DNA from: Ceratopteris richardii
Lineage: Eukaryota; Streptophyta; Polypodiopsida; Polypodiales; Pteridaceae
Reading direction: 5' to 3'
DNA length: 64,000 bases
Assembly: GCA_020310875.1 (NCBI GenBank)
Contig: CM035408.1
Location: 141,116,407-141,180,406 of the forward strand
The notes below the pieces were generated by a model. It saw nothing but the letters and a program-made list of their open reading frames with translations. It did no database searches and was not told the DNA's origin. Shown here one piece after another: positions 11,101 to 23,804 of this stretch (position 1 is the stretch's first letter; each line of letters opens with the position of its first letter). The position numbers and the translations under genes were made by a program.

Positions 11101-12052
11101 GATATCAGTAAAATAACTATAAAAAGGAGCAAGCCTGGCCACTCTTTCCAAAACTGAACTGATCCACCATCTTTTAGGGTGAGTAAAACAATAGGAAAAC
11201 TAAGAGACGATCAGATAGATAATAAGAGCATAAACTTTAAAATTAAGGAAAATACTCAGTCGAGAATCACAAACAATGATGTTACAATCCAAATCCTCAA
11301 AAATCATCCATGGAATTAACTTTTTACATACAACTCATTCACACTTAATATCAAGTCTATCAATATTATCATCGATAGTACCCTTATTTTGTTTTTTTAT
11401 GAATAAGGTAAATGATCAATACAAAGGAATGTTCAGACTTAATCACAACTTTAGAAAATGAGAAATTAGAGAGTATGTAGAATACACATATATACACCCT
11501 ATCCTTGCTGATAAAGAAAATTGCAATGGAAATGGGCATGATATACAAGTAACATTGAAACACAATGAGACCACTCAAGATGGTGTAATCGAGGCAGCAA
11601 GTACAACAACTCATAAAATGATTACATAAATAAATCAGACAGATAATTTGGTGGAGCTTTTGGTGGGTTTAACCATTGAGATAGAGGTCCTCAGGGGATC
11701 TTTCCTCTTTGATTTATTTGGGCCATGTCAAGATGAGCACCCTTCATTATAGTATTATCCATGAGCACCATCTTTCAAAATATGTGCGTAGTCTCCATGT
11801 CCTTCAAAATTACAACGCGAGAACTCCTCTTTCCTTCAATGTTTGAATTCTTTAAATCTCCCTGAATTGCTCTTAAGAAGATGAGATGATTAGGTCTCAA
11901 TGCTCTGTTATTGTATATATCTTTTTCATTTTCTTTTCGCTTTACGTTTTGTTTTGATTTCTTTTGTTTTATTTTATATTGTTATGTTTTTTTAATAACT
12001 TTATTATTTTGCATTCATAAAGATAGTTTCAAACTTATATGATATAAGTTGA

Positions 12053-12140
12053 GGTTTCACATGGATATAATTATATTGTTTCATACTATATTGTTTAGGG
12101 TTCACATGGATATAATTATATTGTTTTATACTGAAATGTC
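12053..12140. repeat. 46-bp tandem duplication
   Basis: The block 'ttcacatggatataattata' occurs twice, about 46 bp apart, followed each time by 'ttgttt(c/t)atact'. AT-rich, non-coding. Confidence 0.7.
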
Positions 12141-12420
12141 TAAGGTTCGCATGAATCAAAATACATGGACAAAAGGTGAGTTCTCATATGTAGTTCTTAC
12201 ACATTTTGTTTATGGGTTCACACTAGAAATTTTAGGGTCAATAGGAAATCATGTATGTAAAAATCTTCAATCATGAACATCCTATGGGAAATATGGTGCA
12301 TGCATATATATGGTGTACATAAATACATGGGATATTCATTCCACCATAAAGTTTGTGGATCACACCATGAAAGTATTTCGATGGGTTTGGCTTCATAGTA
12401 TTGTACCGATGGAATCACTA

Positions 12421-12480
12421 CGACATTCGCCTCTACTAAAGCTGCACATCGTCCTCGATGGGCCAATCCTGAAATCACCT
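12421..12480 (-). repeat. Relic of an H-like element 3' junction
   Basis: Matches the segment just inside the left LTR of element H (21406-21466). Both read CGACATTCGCC, a variable stretch, then TGCACATCGTCCTCGATGGG and CCAA. In H this is the polypurine-tract side of the 3' LTR. By analogy, 12425 marks the edge of a lost LTR lying to the left and internal sequence to the right. Nothing else of that element is recognisable. Confidence 0.5.
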
Positions 12481-12900
12481 TTCTGCTTCAAAGATAAACT
12501 GACATCATGGGAACATTGAGTCTTAAAATCATCTATCAAGTGCATGGGAGGATATGTATTGTGCCTATGCAAAGCTATATGATGTAGCCCTATCAATTGC
12601 ATACTTTGGAAATACATGGTCAAAATATGGTGCAAAAGATAAGGAATTTGGCATTTTTAGAAGAAGCATGTGCATTCACTTTCATACATTTCATGTTTTT
12701 ACACATAAATCCTTTCTGTCACTCAAAGTGCATAGGTAAAACTCAAAACGTGCCTTGATGCAAGATCATATAGTGAGACCCTATCATGCTTACTTTAAGT
12801 GTGTTTTATCAAATACTCATGGTGCAAAAGGAGTAAGAAGATGTCGATGATGAGGTACTTCAGAATTTTTTATGTCTGTTTTTAAATTAGATGTGTTCTC

Positions 12901-13127
12901 TTTTTTTTTTACAAGTGCAAATAGATTTTTCCGGACAAAGAAATAAACATATGTGTATATACATTTGTTTATGCATACTTGAAGTGCAAAATAGAATCAA
13001 TATGGTGTTTGTCCTTCTCTTCTTTTTTTTACAAGTGCAAGTAGATTGTGCAGGATAAATAAATAAAAATATGTGTATATACATTGGTTTATGCATACTC
13101 TAAGTGACAAATAGAATCAATATGGTC
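12901..13127. repeat. 120-bp tandem duplication
   Basis: Two units, with 'acaagtgcaa' at 12911 and 13031, share a T-run, 'atgtgtatatacatt', 'gtttatgcatac' and 'aatagaatcaatatgg'. They differ at scattered bases. Non-coding; 13128-13590 shows only weak open frames. Confidence 0.8.
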
Positions 13128-13599
13128 CAAATAATAGAGAGTAGAAAAGAAGACTAAAACTACATCAAACTCAACACTGAACTCTCACTCTGCAATCAGA
13201 AAAAATATGTCAAATCAGTCAAACTCTATAGACTTTCTCTATCTTTACAAATAGATTTGTGAAGAAGGTCCTCTAAGAATTTTTCCTATTTCCTAGAATC
13301 GTCAAGCATTAGTCCCAAAAAATACTTTTTATTACATAGGTTCTCTCATAAAGTCCTACAAAACATTTGTTGCACAAGAACCCTTCATAGATAATCTTTG
13401 ATACCTCTTCGTCATATGCAAGATATTTCTCTGTATAAAACTCAAAATCACAATTAATACTTTTTTCATAAACATATGCGAAAAATGTTTTATTCCTTAT
13501 CAAAAGATGCATCATTCTTGTTGCCATGCTCATCCATAGTTTCTTCATTTGATGGAGATTCCAGTATGTCTTCAAAATCTTCATAATCATTACCTTCTC

Positions 13600-15884
13600 A
13601 TCATTTGAACAACTTCACTCTTTTCCCTACAAAAGGAAATTCAAAAGTATTATCTAATTCCATCAAAAGATATGTATTATTATCATTCACTTTGAAAACT
13701 AAGTATGGACTAAACCATCCTTTCATTAATTATTTTGTCGCATCATATTGAGTATCAAACGAGCTATCATATACTAAAAAGCAATCTCCTTCTAGTATCT
13801 TTTTTGGATGTATATGGTGTTGTTTATCAAAGAGAATTTTGTTTTTAAATCTTCATTCTTTTGTATTTTGAACTACTTCATCTAATTTTTGATTGCCCTG
13901 TTCTAATTATTGCAATCTTACACATAAAAACTCCTCTCATCATATTATCATTCTAGGGAAGTGATGTCCAAGTTAAGATTTGAGTATGAATTAGCAAAAT
14001 TGGCTTTTGGCAATACATTAACTCAACAAGCATGTAACATATGGTACTTGTGCATGCCATCCTATCTGTCAAAAGTGCAAATGGTAAGTAACTAGGCCAT
14101 TGTTTAATATCTCTCTTACATGCTTTAGCTAGAGATTTTCCAATAGATGGATATCCTCTCTCTATTTTTCCATTAGCTTCAGGATTTTTTGCAGTACTGA
14201 GGGACATACGTTTACCATGATGTTCAAAAAACTCTTTCTCCTTTTTACCATTTAACTCTCCACAATTGGCAACTACTTTCTCTATATATCCAAATTGACT
14301 TATAACATCTTCCAACAAAAATTTGCAAACATTATATGTGATCTTAGAGTGCAGTGCACGACCTTCTACATGATTGGTTAAATCTTCTCTTGCAAGCATG
14401 ATGTAATGCATTTTATCAATTTTGTTAGGCATGGTTATAAGATCTACTACACACTTGTAATGAATGCAAGGTGGATATGTAGGATGTAAAGGATCTCTAT
14501 GTTTGACCGATGAATGAAGTTGAAAAATAGAACATGCAGATACATAATTATTAATAGCAATATACATTCTAGGCCAAAAATAGGTACATCTAATTTTCTC
14601 ATATGTTCCATAAAATCCTTTATGTCCAGTCCATAACAATTCATGCATGTTCTTCATAACTTGCAATTGAAGCTCTCTTTTTCTGAGAATTAGTTGTGGA
14701 TTTTTAATTTTAAATTTAGCATGTTTGCAAAGATAACCATCTTGTAAGGAAAAATTATAAGCTTTTTTTCTAATATTTCAAAATCTCTGTGTAGACCAAC
14801 TTGGTAATGGTTTCAATGTGCTCAGATACTTGCCTATATCTTTCCATTCATCTTAATATTCAAACTCATGAGATTATTCATACACATAAACTTGTGGATC
14901 ATAATTAAATAAGTGTTAGTTCATCCTCAAGATTACCTTCATATCTAGGTCTAGAGAGCATATCAGCTATTGCATTTGATTTTCTTGAAATATAAACTAA
15001 CTCTCGATTAATAAACTTTATATAGGAGATCCATCTAAGCATAGCTATATCAAGAGATGAAGAATTTTCTATGGGTCCAATGAGAGGTAAACAATCAACC
15101 TCAACTTTAACATTTGCATCTATGAAGTATTCCTCATCAGTCTTCAAAGTTGTTACCATGCCCCACATTTCCCTTTTCATTTGCGGATATTTATATTGAG
15201 TTTCGTGTAAAATTTTTGCCCCAAATCTAATCGCGTATCTATTTCCTTCACTAGCTTCTTGACTTAAGACACAACCTATACCAATAGGACTAGCCTAAAT
15301 AGTCAATATGATAGGCTTATTTCTAGAATAATCTACACTCTTAAGATTGGGAGCTTCTTGCAATAATTTCTTTAATTTACGCATCACTTGAGTGTGCTTT
15401 TCAATCCAACTAAACTTTTATTATTCCTTAACTTGTTATAGAGACAATCGGCTACATGAGCAAAATATGGTATCCAAATCACATAGAAGATGCAAACACC
15501 TAAAAATCTATGAACCTCACTCACATTTTCACATGTTTTTGAAAACCTTTTAATGGCATCAGTTTTTTGTGGATATGACTTCCCACCATAGTGACCACAA
15601 AGATGACCAACAATAAGAACCTCATTGACATCAAAAATAAATTTCTCTATGGACAAGGCTAAGCCTACTTCAATAAACCACTAAAAAAGCTTTTGGCAAT
15701 CAAGGATGTGGGATTTCCCAAATCGATGACAACTGTCATCATCCAAAGTGCAATCTTTCTCAACTTTCAAGAAACGCTCAATGGGAATATCATCTATAAA
15801 TGATGTAGCAATGTGTGGAATAAAGTCGTGCAAAGACCAATATCATTGCATTCATCATATGAGCAACAAAATTGGTTGCACCTT
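13600..15884 (-). mobile_element. Gypsy element F, 3' portion (RT end, RNase H, integrase)
   Basis: Minus-strand coding fossil. From right to left it holds the RT C-terminal part (about 15880-15400, HRFLGVCIFYVIWIPYFAHVA), RNase H (about 15250-14900), and integrase with zinc-binding and core regions (about 14680-13950, GFYGTYEKIRCTYFWPRMY and VEGRALHSKITYNVCKFLLEDV). A C-terminal segment (about 13830-13600) reads like GDCFLVYDSSFDTQYDA. The style (EGRAL, LEDVI, ERGYPSI) is that of a gypsy lineage seen in fungi and some plants rather than ordinary plant chromoviruses. It continues at 26683, on the far side of element G. Heavily broken; the oldest layer here. Confidence 0.75.
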
Positions 15885-16324
15885 TTTTGCCCCTCGGATC
15901 TCCCAGATGCATGAACATAGAGGATAGTACAAAAACAAGGTCACACAAAAGTACTAAGAGAATATAAAGAGACAAGAGACTAGACACCCGATTGGGTACA
16001 ATCTTCCTCCACATGCTCTAATGGACAACTCTATCAGAGCACGTGTATTTATAGGTATTGCTTGTTATGTTCTGAATAGAAGATACATGAGGGACGCACT
16101 TCCAAAAGTGTGGTTTTGTGTTTGCTTTTGCTTTTTACTATTTTTACAAAAATAACTGAAAATACTTTATTTTAAATATTCTTTTAAATATCTCCAAAAG
16201 ATATTTGAATAAGTCCATGTGTGTTCACACCCTCATGGATCTTCACTTGCTAAATCAAAACACAAAACACATTAAAATCCTCAAGGCATTAAACCTTCAT
16301 TCCAATATTCCATAAAGTATAGCA
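15885..16324 (-). repeat. Left LTR of element G
   Basis: 440-bp LTR ending TATAGCA on the plus strand (minus-strand start TGCTATAC, elsewhere TGTTATAC). It includes a TATTTATAGG-like motif near 16050, the probable promoter or start region of the LTR. The same LTR type occurs at 18218, 38014 and 40815. Confidence 0.85.
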
Positions 16325-18203
16325 TGCCTCCCAGTTGACAAGCAATTGACCTGAATTGATAAGAATAAAATAGACATGGATGGCCAATCATATGTCCCAT
16401 CACTGAACAATCATAAGCATGTTTTATGTAAAAACACATGCATGGAACTGGAATTTAATGTGAATGTGAATGATAAGTAGGGTTAAAGTCTATTTGGAAC
16501 TTAAATGCAATCCATAAGTGATTACAAAATGAATATCTGGATGTGATAAAATACTATTTGGAAAACCATGTAGTTTGAAACAAATTACGAGCCTTTGCTC
16601 AATGGAGTAACAAACTTTAAGTATGTCTTGAATGCTTGAATGCATATGCATACAATTTTTCTAAAATTTTTGGTAGCATAATGGCATAATTTTGAAAGCC
16701 GAAAAAATTATGATAAACAATTTCTGTAATGATGGTGTCGATGGGCACAATATATCTACAAATAGACCAAAAAGGGATCACACACCCTGACAATTTTAGA
16801 TTTTTCTTCTCGTAAACCTGCAAGAAAATACTTACCTATCCCTGCAAGAAGAACACATGTACCATACAAGACAAACCATGTTCAAACTATGGGTATACTC
16901 TAGGTAGAATGGAAAATTGCATGTCCTATATGTAATCTAATGCAGAAAGAGAGAAATGATGCATATAAGTTGACAACAAACTTATCTGGAGGCTCATAAG
17001 AAGAACTTGCGGATGTGTTTAAGTGCTGAAGATGGTCCACCCTTCTTCAGAATAGCTTTCCAAGTCTCGTCCAATTAGTTGTGCTTCAAGACGTTGCTCG
17101 AACAAGGGTTGTTGAAGAGGAATGAAAAACTTCAAAACTCAAAAAATAACAAAGACTAAATCCAAACCATGGCTTGCATCCACTCTTTGGAAAGAGCTAT
17201 GAGAGAGCTTCCCATAACAAGAAAAAACTCTAGGTTTCGATATAAGGTTCTCAAGAAGTGAAAGTGTGTATTCTATTATTGGTTAAATATTTCCAGCTAT
17301 GTCAATCAAAGAAACTTGAATTCTTCCATCCTTTGTCTTGAGGTCATCAGCCCGAAGAGAGTGCAAGGGTTAATGCGACATATCAGGTTTAAACCAAAAA
17401 TACTATATATGTTGCAAAAAGTGTGCCTTCTTCTAAGTTGGAAGAGAACACTGATGTCATCTCAAAGAGATGCGCCTAGCCCGGATTAGTCCCACATCTC
17501 TCAAAACTGCGAGGGCTACGATTCTAAGCCATTAAAAGTAATAAAAAAACTTGTTCTCCGTGCTTTGTGTGGTAGCCACACTTGCTATGCACTCCTTGGT
17601 GGCTGAAAGGCCTCACGGCCCACGGGCATCTCTACAGTCCGGTAGCATTCCTATACTCTTCACGAGTATGGATGGACATATTTAAATGCCTTAATACCAC
17701 ATGCGCTCTTTCAAGTCGCAGAGGGCATATGTACTCCTCGTGGTAAAGTTTTAACGCAAAGACTAAAATAAAAAACTCTCCTCTCTCTCGTGGGTTGGCA
17801 GCGCTGAGAAATCGGAGAAGTTGCATGCTGCCTATTTAACATGCTAATATACAACATGGAAGTAGAGCAAATTTTAACACAAGGGAAGATGGAACTCTTT
17901 CTTTCTTTTGGTCTACACCGATGCTTGAACGGATGCTTGAACATGTGAAGACAAGGCCTGAAGCATCTGAGGGTGTATGCATGTGGGTCACGCATGGGAT
18001 AAAGCATCGTTGCAAAAGGGGGTGTTCCTATGTCTCCGCCAACCTTTTTGCTCGAGACCACAGCAAGATGATGATCAATCATCAGAAAACTCCCTCAAAA
18101 AGTGTTCCACCCCATGCATGAAGAAGACGATGAAAAATAAATGCAGATGCATGCGACGAAGATGACGATAAGAAGAAAATGAAATCAACTCTACAGATAC
18201 CTT

Positions 18204-18216
18204 GGCTCTGATACCA
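18204..18216 (-). promoter_or_regulatory. Primer-binding site of element G
   Basis: Plus-strand GGCTCTGATACCA is TGGTATCAGAGCC on the minus strand, next to the right LTR at 18218. It is an initiator-Met-type primer site and sets the element's orientation as minus. Confidence 0.85.
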
Positions 18217-18555
18217 CTATTGCCCTTTGGATCCCACAGATGCATGAACATAGAGGATAGAACAGAAACAAGATCACACAAAAAGTACTTAGAAAATAGA
18301 AAGAGACAAGAGACTAGACACCAGATTGGGTACAATCTCCTCCCACATGCTCTGATGGACAACTCTATCAGAGCATGTGTATTTATAGGTATTTCTTATT
18401 ATGTCCTGAATAGAAGATACATGAGGGATGCGCTTCAAAAAGTGTGCTTTTGTTTTTGCTTGTGCTTTTGCTTTTTACTATTTTTATAAAAATAAGTAAA
18501 AATAATATCTTTTAAATATTCTTCTAAATATGATATTTGATAAGTCCATGCACGT

Positions 18556-21410
18556 TGTCGGCGCGAAAGCGACGGTCGGTGGATCAGGTCGACCGCCAAA
18601 ATATGGCACACTCAGGGTGCTTGGAGCAAGCTCAGGTTTTAATGGTACTCAAAGAACTCTAAAGTTATTAGTAACGAATTACAATGTAGTTCTTCACATT
18701 TGCTCTAAGTTCGTTCATGAATGATTCATCAATCTTTGTAAGCTATCAAAATTGTAACAAAATTTCAATAATAATGTTGAAATGAAAGTTTGCAAGTTGT
18801 AGTCATGTTAATTAATGCATTATCTCTACAAAGCTTTTCCACCGCACATCATCTCAAAGCCAATATGGTTCTTAAGTTGTACGGAAATTCATACTCTAAC
18901 GCAAATAATTCAGAGCACCCATCATCATACATATTTTCCATTTGTCGTCCCCATCGTGCATCATCGTGCATCAAAGCACTTCAGCAGCGCTTAACAGAGG
19001 ATTTAGCGCAGTTTGGCAATACAAACTGAATATTAAATCAATCACTTTAAATAAATCGATAGTTTTCCTTACAAAATACTCTTAACATTACTTGCAAAAT
19101 ATCACAATAAATTTTTAGCAGATCTAGCAGCGTTGAGTACTCAACTTCTTTCCTTTCTCGTCTATTGCATTATATCTGATCAATTCTTTCGGCTTCGAAA
19201 ATTTCCTCTCCTCAGAATATCTGTTTACGCCAACTTCCTCCTCGATAATAATCAACCGGAAGTAATAGGATTGTGCAAAGTAAAATCTATTACAACATCT
19301 TCTATATGACCAAGCTATCTCTTCATATGAACTATTTCTGCAGATCTTCTTCGCACGAAGCCCAAGCCTTGTCCTCTTTCGATCCACCTCTACTTTCCTT
19401 GTCCCTTGGTGACGGCTGATTGCTGTCAGAATCCTCTGTAGTACATCAACGCTCTTCAATGTCAGCGCCCCAGGAAGTTGTCTCCGAGAAGGTAGAGACA
19501 AAGTTTCAGATCTTATAGAGTATCATCGGAACTACTTTTCACACTTTTAGATTGTTCGATGTTACAATTATACTTCAGATTATCAAGCGTAGGTAAGAAA
19601 GCTACAACGTAACATACATGAATATAATAAAGGATAATCTATTATAACAGAACCATTAGTAACCATATTCGAAGCAGGCGCTATGGCAGGAGTATGGTGC
19701 AGATATGACAGAGAAGTGCATGTTGGATGCTCACCCCCCTCCAGGGTGCGAGTGATAGGTGTAAAAAGTACGCTCAGATATTCTCAGAGTATTACCAAAG
19801 TGATATCATAGTTGTCATAACTTAAGTGCAGGCATTAAAATTATGGATGAAGATATGTGACCGGAGAGATGGGCATCCAATTCATAGCTGTAGCAAGGAT
19901 GGACTCAAAATACAGATCATATGAAGACAGATGAACGATTGAGAGCGCCTTTGGAGTGCAGTTGAAGAAGCAACAGACTGTTGGCATATGAGTCATCAGA
20001 TTTAACTTCTTCTGTCACCGTCAGATGCTTCTTCAGGTTGCGCCTTCCTTCAGAGAGTTTAATGAGGGTATATGAAGTGCCTTGTCCGAAATGAGCATCG
20101 TCCCTTCACTTTTCCGAAATGCAGAGAGTGCCTTGTCTCAGAGTTAACGTATGAATTCTTCTCCTCTGCAAACGCAACAGAGCAAGGATGGCGTCCTTCC
20201 TTTCCTTCAATCTTCAGCACTATATATTAATCTCCTCTTTCATCGAATCTCATGTGCTCTACTCCTCCTTCTATTTCTGCCTTCTTCTCCGTTTCTCTGC
20301 ATACACGCGCCCCGTCTTCGAATGGTCTGCTCCCCCCCTCTGATCATGCACGCTGCAGAAGCCGACTTTTTTTACGGAACCTATCGCTGTTCTCCTTTCT
20401 GATCAAGAATGACCGCAGCAGCAGCCTCTTATTCAATGTATTCCAGTGGTTGCATGCACCGCCCACAAAATCTTCTTTTGTCAGTTGCGCCTTCAGATGA
20501 TGTCTGCCAGAAACAAAACATGAAGTGGCCTGCCAAACATTCCGAGAGCCAATATGGAGCAAAGCCCACATATTTATACACACAGAGATCATGTTTTTAC
20601 CACTCTTTTGGATATACTTTATTTCCTCATCCATCCTTTAACCCACACTTAATCACCACTCTTTTCATTTACCTTTAACTACTTTAAATGCATAATCTAT
20701 TTAAACCATTCTTTTAACTTGCACTCACAATTACCACACTTTCAACCTACTACTTTAACCACTTTATTTACACACTCAACTCACACCACTCTTTAAATAC
20801 CACTCACATACACCACTCATTAATTATCCACTTCATTTTCATTTTAATTTAATTATCCTAATTTTCTTAATTTAATAATGCATTTAAATTAGGCTTAGGT
20901 TAAGAAATTAATATATTTGAACCTTAATATTTAAATGCACACATATGAGTAAATTAATTCAATAAATCATATTTTAATTTTTAATACATAAATACTCTTT
21001 TTAAACATTACTTTAATGAAATACCTATTATTTTAACCCTTAAAATTCAATAAAAACCCTGAAAAATCTTCGTGAAACCCTTTGGAAATTAATTGAAAAC
21101 CGAGTTAAACCCTAACATTAACCAGGAATTAAGGCTCTTAACTTAAATGCACAAGATTAAATATAAACCTAGGGTCTTAAACCCATAATTCAATGTTTCT
21201 ATGGCCTAAACACACATTTTACGAGCAGTTTAGGGTAAACCATAATTTGAACTTTTGTTTTCTTCATCCATTCGAACCTGCAAACACTTTCAAAGTAGTC
21301 AATTTCAATCAATATAATTGTTTAACAATGATATAAAAGGTTTGAGATCACCAATAAAGTTGTTTTCATTTTCTCTGGTCATCAACGGAAAGGATGAAAT
21401 CTTTCCGACA
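18556..21410 (-). repeat. Left LTR of element H (2855 bp)
   Basis: Unusually long LTR, nearly identical to 23805-26573, which is 2769 bp; the length difference is one block in the AT-rich part. A GC-richer half (19.1-20.5 kb) is followed by a strongly C/T/A-rich half poor in G (20.6-21.2 kb). A 125-codon minus-strand open frame (19501-19124) is kept open in both LTRs; its coding status is unknown. Confidence 0.92.
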
Positions 21411-22299
21411 TTCGCCCCGGCCAAACCTGCACATCGTCCTCGATGGGCCAACCTGCAGATCATAGAAAGCAATATCAAATTCTTTTGAAACTTATTCATG
21501 ACTCAAATTCAAATTGTCTGTATATAAAAATGCTTCTATCATTAGTACATCTTCAAATAGCAAAGAAAACGTATAAAATTATGTAAACTTGAATTTAAAC
21601 CTTTTCGTTCAATGCATGAATTGGAAACAGGTTTAAGAAAGAAACTATAGAAGTCATTTAAATAGTGTTCGTACTAACTCTTCTATTAACTCTGTTCATA
21701 AGTAAAGCATATGTTATATAGGCCTTCTACCCTCATCTCCTAACCATTTTCCATTAAGATACAAAAAACTAACTCCCCTCTAGCATACATCCGCTTTATA
21801 TAGCCCGCTTTTCAAATCAGAAGTGATTTCGACCACAACTGATTTATTTGATTTTTCTTTTATCTCATTTTTTTTTTATCATAATTTTTCTTTGTGTCAT
21901 TTGTTTCCCTCTTTTCATATGCAGCAACCATTAATGTACTGCTTTCAATTTTTCTTCGCAACTTTTTTGATGAAGGGGAAAGGCTTAACCCCTAATCAGA
22001 GCAAAGGATCTAGAGGTAAGCTAAAGCAGGAACTAGGATCTCTTTTGCTAAATGGGTCAGATTAAAGGAAGCTTACCTATATAAAACAAGTCTACTTCTA
22101 CTAGGAGTTGCAAGTTAAGCATTCCTTCATCTATCCATATGATAGCCATAGGTCTTCTACTCCCTATCTTCTCTTCAAGCACATCCCTACTTCAGTATAA
22201 ATTCTACTTTTCATAATTTTAAGAGGTTTCTTAACCTAGCTGAAGAATGTACATTTCTACTTATGATAATACAGGGAAAAACAAAACTTAAAACATTAA

Positions 22300-23690
22300 T
22301 CAGGGTTAGAACTGTTTCACCTGATCTATATTGATTCCATCTTTAGCATCGCCTTTCATCCAAATATCACTTTTATTGACTGGAATTTTTAAATCATAGT
22401 CTATGTTTGAAGAAATTCTTGGTTCATCAATCAGCTCCCAATCTTCATGCTAAACCTGTAAAAGAAATCAACTCAAAAAACTTGTGAGCAACATAATTAT
22501 TAGCAGACTTATACAAAAGGTAGCAATCCAAGATAATACTTCTCGATAGTCCATCTGTAAAAACCAAAGCAATAGTAAGTCAAACTTTGTGGCTTTCATG
22601 ATATTCCACTGAAATATTAAATCCTCCATTCTTGCTTGACCTGTATCAAACCACTCAAAAATTTGATTAGAAAAACCAATATTAACATCATTAAGGCAAA
22701 ACAAGTGTTCATTTATATTGAAACCCTTCAATTCATATTTTTCAAATGTATAAATATCATTGTTTATAATTTTCTCATATTGTTCTTCCTTATATGAAGA
22801 ATCAATGTGAGTAATAATTTTAGGAGAAGCTATTGTGATGAGTGGGATTTCTTTACCACTTACATCACTCACTTCTTCAATGATTAAGTTGGGAAGACTT
22901 TTAGAGGAATCAAACAAAGGTTTCTCATGTTCACACTCATGTTTGTTTACTGTTTTATGTTCTGAAATTGTAATTTGGTTTTCATCATTCATTATTGGTG
23001 TAGCATCATCTAATTCATTGTTTGTAATTTCAAATTTGTTTTCTTCATTTATCTTTTGATAAGTACAGTCTAAATCGTTGCTTTTAGAAAGAGGAAAATA
23101 TTTGAGGTTTTGGCGTTCATATCTAAGAGCAAGTCGATGAACTTGCTTTTGCACATATGTCCAATCACTGGTTAGGCCATTTGAAGTATTATGTTCTTCT
23201 AAAAGAGGCTCTAGGTCTTTTCGAATTGAGTAATCAAGGATAGTTAAAAAATTTATGACTTTATAAGGCTCAAGAAAGGTTTGTTCTTGCTCAGGTAAGT
23301 CACTAAACTATTCTTCAAACTCTTGAAAACTCTCAATTAAGTTCTCTTTTGGTTTCGATGTATTTACCCAAGCTTGAAACGTTTCATGATTTCTTTTTGT
23401 TGAATCCTCGAAAAAGAATTCTTGTCGCAATTGGGTCTTAAAAATATCCCAAGGTATAGTGGACGAGCCGAACCTAAGGCTTATTCTATCTCGGGTATCT
23501 CCATTTGATATACGCCTAAAGGTGGAAACCCAACTATCCCTAGGTATGCCATATTGATAGGCTAAATGTTCATACTCCTTGAGATACCTAGAAACATCTT
23601 TACCACAAAACTCTTTCTTCTCTATTTTGAGGTCATCAATCAATTTCCATACTCTTTTTTCTATGAGGTAAGGGTCCATTATGAAAGCTC
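22300..23690 (-). other. Gag-like coding region of element H
   Basis: The 5' part resembles plant gypsy gag N-terminal domains (retrotrans_gag-like: DSWVSTFRRIS, DRISLRF, FKTQLRQEF). The downstream part is acidic and Asn/Glu-rich with no zinc knuckle. It ends in a hydrophobic stretch (about WIATFCISLLIIMLLTSFL, near 22470-22530) that could span a membrane, which is not usual for a gag product. A third short segment near 22300-22440 also looks translatable. It is broken at a few points. Assignment as gag is by resemblance only. Confidence 0.55.
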
Positions 23691-23804
23691 TATCTATTGA
23701 TCACTCAAAACTATGTCACAAGGTATATATATACTAGACACATATTCTTTGTATCAGACGTACCTGAGCTGCTATGCCGCTCCTTCACGTCAGGTTCACC
23801 AAAT

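Noticed and set aside
18202-18489. Small open frames across the G LTR and interior as genes
   Set aside because: They cross LTR boundaries and primer-site sequence and are not kept in the second G-family copy.
20151-20678. Overlapping plus-strand frames in both H LTRs
   Set aside because: They are kept only because the LTRs are nearly identical; the antisense orientation and low-complexity composition argue against coding.
21105-21120. Telomere-like TAAACCCTAA
   Set aside because: A single occurrence in AT-rich LTR sequence with no tandem array.
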